From: Spirochaetaceae bacterium
GTDB lineage: Bacteria; Spirochaetota; Spirochaetia; Treponematales; Treponemataceae
Direction: 5' to 3'
Length of the DNA stretch: 15,621 bases
NCBI GenBank assembly: GCA_017646305.1
Contig: JAGCMR010000237.1
Coordinates: forward strand, 1-15,621
Positions within the stretch are counted from its first letter, which is position 1. Each line of letters begins with the position of its first letter. Below are positions 14,193 through 15,621 of this stretch, one piece after another. The position numbers were made by a program, and so were the translations under genes. A model generated the notes under the pieces. That model was not told the DNA's origin. It saw only the letters and a list, made by a program, of their open reading frames with translations, and did no database searches.

Positions 14193-14231
14193 TTGCCTAA
14201 ATCATCAGATGGGTCTATTCTATAGAGAATA
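14193..14231. promoter_or_regulatory. divergent promoters of pta and the bactofilin gene, with symmetric -10 boxes
   Basis: Plus strand: TTGCCT (14193-14198), 17 bases, TATTCT (14216-14221), giving a leader of about 33 bases for pta. The inverted repeat TATTCT-ATAG-AGAATA (14216-14231) puts an identical TATTCT -10 on the minus strand at 14226-14231, facing the bactofilin gene. No good minus-strand -35 was found. The symmetric arrangement could also bind a dimeric regulator. Confidence 0.45.
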
Positions 14232-14261
14232 CTAACTTTTATTCAATGTGAGGTTTGGAAG

Positions 14262-15266
14262 ATGAATTTTGTTGAGAAAATGAAGAAAAAGGCTTGTGAA
14301 TATCAGAACAGCCTTGTTCTTCCTGAAGGTGCTGAAGAACGCACTGTTATTGCTGCTGCCGCTATCGTAGCTGAAAAACTTGCAAAGGAAGTAATCCTTT
14401 TAGGTAAAGAAGCAGACATTAAGAAGACTGCTGATGGAAAGGGCGTAAGCTTGGATGGAATTACCCTGATTGATCCAGAAAATTCTCCTTGGAATGATGA
14501 ATTTGCCAAGGAGTACTATGAGTTGCGAAAGAACAAGGGTATGACTCCAGAGCAGGCTACCACTGACATGAAGCACTTCCTGCGATTCGGTGCCATGATG
14601 GTTCGCTTGGGCAAGGCTGATGCCATGATTGCTGGTGCCCTTTCTTCCACTGCCGATGTTTTGCGTGCTGGACTTACCATCATCGGAACAGCTCCTGGCA
14701 TGACAACTGCTTCATCCTGCTTTGTTATGGACACACACAATCCCAAGTGGGGTGCTAACGGCTTGATGATTTTCTCTGACTGTGCTGTTATCCCCCTTCC
14801 TTCTGCTACCCAGCTGGCTGACATTGCTGTTTCCGCCGCTGATTCTTGCCGCCAGATGATTGGTGCAGAGCCAGTTGTAGCCATGATGTCCTTCTCCACA
14901 AAGGGTTCTGGTGGTAAGGACGCAAACGTGCTCCGTGTACAGGAAGCTGTAAAGCTTGCCAAGGAAAAGGCTCCCGAATTGTTGCTGGACGGAGAATTGC
15001 AGGCTGATGCTGCACTGATTCCTGATGTAACAGAAAAGAAGGCTCCCGGTAGCCCCATCACTGGTAAGGTAAACACCCTCATCTTCCCTGACTTGGGTGC
15101 AGGAAACATTGGATACAAGCTAGTACAGCGTCTTGCTGGAGCTGATGCTTATGGTCCCTTCCTTCAGGGTTTTGCCAAGCCCATCAGTGACCTGTCTAGA
15201 GGCTGTTCTGCTGACGACATCGTTGCCACCGCAGCCGTTACTCTGGTACAGGCTGGTAAGAAATAA
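14262..15266 (+). CDS. pta: phosphate acetyltransferase (short form)
   Basis: Interconverts acetyl-CoA and acetyl phosphate in the cytoplasm; with acetate kinase (not in the window) it yields ATP and acetate in fermentation. The 334-residue length is that of the compact PTA_PTB-domain enzymes lacking the regulatory DRTGG/AAA extension. Family sequences include LVLPEGAEERT, ADAMIAGALSSTADVLRAGL, IGTAPGMTTASSCF, MMSFSTKGSGGKDA and FPDLGAGNIGYKLVQRLAGA, ending GFAKPISDLSRG. GAGG at 14250-14253 is 8 bases before the ATG. Codon choice is more biased than in its neighbours (frequent AAG, GCT, GGT), consistent with high expression. It is a single-gene unit, followed by two hairpins. Confidence 0.96.
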   Translation: MNFVEKMKKKACEYQNSLVLPEGAEERTVIAAAAIVAEKLAKEVILLGKEADIKKTADGKGVSLDGITLIDPENSPWNDEFAKEYYELRKNKGMTPEQATTDMKHFLRFGAMMVRLGKADAMIAGALSSTADVLRAGLTIIGTAPGMTTASSCFVMDTHNPKWGANGLMIFSDCAVIPLPSATQLADIAVSAADSCRQMIGAEPVVAMMSFSTKGSGGKDANVLRVQEAVKLAKEKAPELLLDGELQADAALIPDVTEKKAPGSPITGKVNTLIFPDLGAGNIGYKLVQRLAGADAYGPFLQGFAKPISDLSRGCSADDIVATAAVTLVQAGKK

Positions 15267-15272
15267 AACTGC

Positions 15273-15302
15273 CTAGCTGGTAAAAAAAGAACTACTAGCT
15301 AG
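15273..15302 (+). repeat. inverted repeat after pta
   Basis: CTAGCTGGTA (15273-15282) pairs with TACTAGCTAG (15293-15302), a 10-bp stem with one G-U pair and an A-rich 10-base loop, starting 6 bases after the pta stop. No T tract follows, so it is unlikely to terminate on its own. It may protect the mRNA 3' end or slow polymerase before the next hairpin. Confidence 0.55.
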
Positions 15303-15318
15303 ACTGAAAACATACAAA

Positions 15319-15360
15319 GGGTCACCTTTGGGCAAAAACTCCCAAGGTGGCTCTCTTAAT
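15319..15360 (+). terminator. intrinsic terminator of pta
   Basis: GGGTCACCTT-T-GGG (15319-15332) pairs with CCCAAGGTGGCTC (15341-15353), a stem of about 13 pairs with a one-base bulge and a short A-rich loop. TCTTAAT follows the stem. The T tract is imperfect, but the strong stem and position make termination likely. Confidence 0.65.
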
Positions 15361-15398
15361 AATCTGCAAACAAATCACCAAAGTATAGACAGTGTATA

Positions 15399-15484
15399 AA
15401 AATATCTGATATTTTCTTCAAACTCACTACCAATTTTTTGTTTTTTTTGATATGATCGTGAACATCATATTTGGACACTTGTCC
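15399..15484. promoter_or_regulatory. cluster of three palindromes upstream of the last lipoprotein
   Basis: Three separate inverted repeats lie here: AAAATATC-T-GATATTTT (15399-15415), ATATGAT-7 bases-ATCATAT (15450-15470) and GGACA-CT-TGTCC (15473-15484). Between the first two is a T-rich tract (15434-15448). A TATGAT box at 15451-15456 sits inside the second palindrome and could be the -10. The arrangement looks like operators controlling the lipoprotein gene. The rest of 15267-15508 holds the pta hairpins and nothing else recognised. Confidence 0.45.
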
Positions 15485-15508
15485 AGACGCTACTTTAAGG
15501 AGAAATAC

Positions 15509-15621
15509 ATGATGAAACACTGGAAAAAAGCTTCCCTTGGCATTGCCTTGGGATGTGTTGTTGTAACAGCATTGTTGGGTTGTGGCGATTTGAGCTCAAA
15601 TAACAATACAAATGAACAGAA
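15509..15621 (+). CDS. lipoprotein, N-terminal fragment
   Basis: The first 37 codons of a gene that continues past the right edge. MMKHWKK is followed by a hydrophobic core and the lipobox ALLGC (Cys25), then GDLSSNNNTNEQ, a typical Ser/Asn-rich linker of an exported lipoprotein. AAGGAG at 15497-15502 lies 6 bases before the first ATG, so the start is well supported (an ATG follows directly at 15512). The linker suggests a solute-binding or other periplasmic lipoprotein, but the function cannot be read from this fragment. The long palindrome-rich leader upstream suggests regulated expression. Confidence 0.85.
   Translation, partial: MMKHWKKASLGIALGCVVVTALLGCGDLSSNNNTNEQ

Noticed and set aside
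14516..15118. 200-codon open frame antisense to pta
   Set aside because: A by-product of biased codon use in pta; no ribosome site or family resemblance.
1..15621. CRISPR arrays, tRNA, rRNA or insertion sequences
   Set aside because: No regularly spaced repeats, cloverleaf, rRNA-like sequence or transposase was seen; nearly all of the window is coding.

Overview
The window looks like chromosomal DNA from a spirochaete, most likely a gut- or rumen-type Treponema. This rests on gene content: spirochaete-style lipoproteins with relaxed lipoboxes, a treponemal FadL/UPF0164-type outer-membrane barrel, a treponemal metallo-beta-lactamase-like protein, an HD-GYP response regulator and a short-form Pta. 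No phage, transposon, CRISPR, rRNA or tRNA was seen. The species is not determined.

Layout. (1) 1-1514, minus strand: the start of a LeuC/aconitase-family dehydratase that runs off the left edge, preceded by an overlapping pair coding for a YjjB/YjjP (ThrE-type) split exporter. (2) 1540-3857, plus strand: NADP-type isocitrate dehydrogenase followed 38 nt later by a REC/HD-GYP c-di-GMP phosphodiesterase, closed by a strong bidirectional terminator at 3889-3930. (3) 3932-5077, minus strand: glutamate racemase murI behind a small zinc-ribbon protein. (4) 5101-6314, plus strand: a zinc-finger/pentapeptide-repeat protein overlapping by ATGA with an MBL-fold protein that lacks a usual metal-ligand Asp. 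(5) 6311-8146, minus strand: a 611-residue lipoprotein carrying an HEGFH metallopeptidase-like motif. (6) 8194-8778, plus strand: an unrecognised 194-residue protein. (7) 8773-14168, minus strand: a run of bactofilin, periplasmic TPR protein, MtaB-type tRNA methylthiotransferase with unusual insertions, a helical lipoprotein, a FadL-like barrel and, after a 115-nt gap, a coiled-coil protein. (8) 14262-15266, plus strand: phosphate acetyltransferase pta, then tandem hairpins and a 242-nt intergenic region with three palindromes, leading into a lipoprotein cut by the right edge.

How the parts fit. The aconitase-like gene, isocitrate dehydrogenase and possible dicarboxylate exporter suggest a partial oxidative TCA branch feeding 2-oxoglutarate/glutamate, and Pta fits acetate fermentation. 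MurI and bactofilin concern the cell wall and cell shape. The MtaB-lipoprotein-barrel cluster looks like a tRNA-modification gene co-transcribed with an envelope module.

The most notable points are: a likely leaderless-start geometry repeated at four genes; the HEGFH lipoprotein; the degenerate MBL metal site; the His-rich insertion in MtaB; and the palindrome-rich region before the last lipoprotein. Nothing here is clearly a new multi-gene system. The lipoprotein/FadL pair and the HEGFH lipoprotein are the best candidates for undescribed function.
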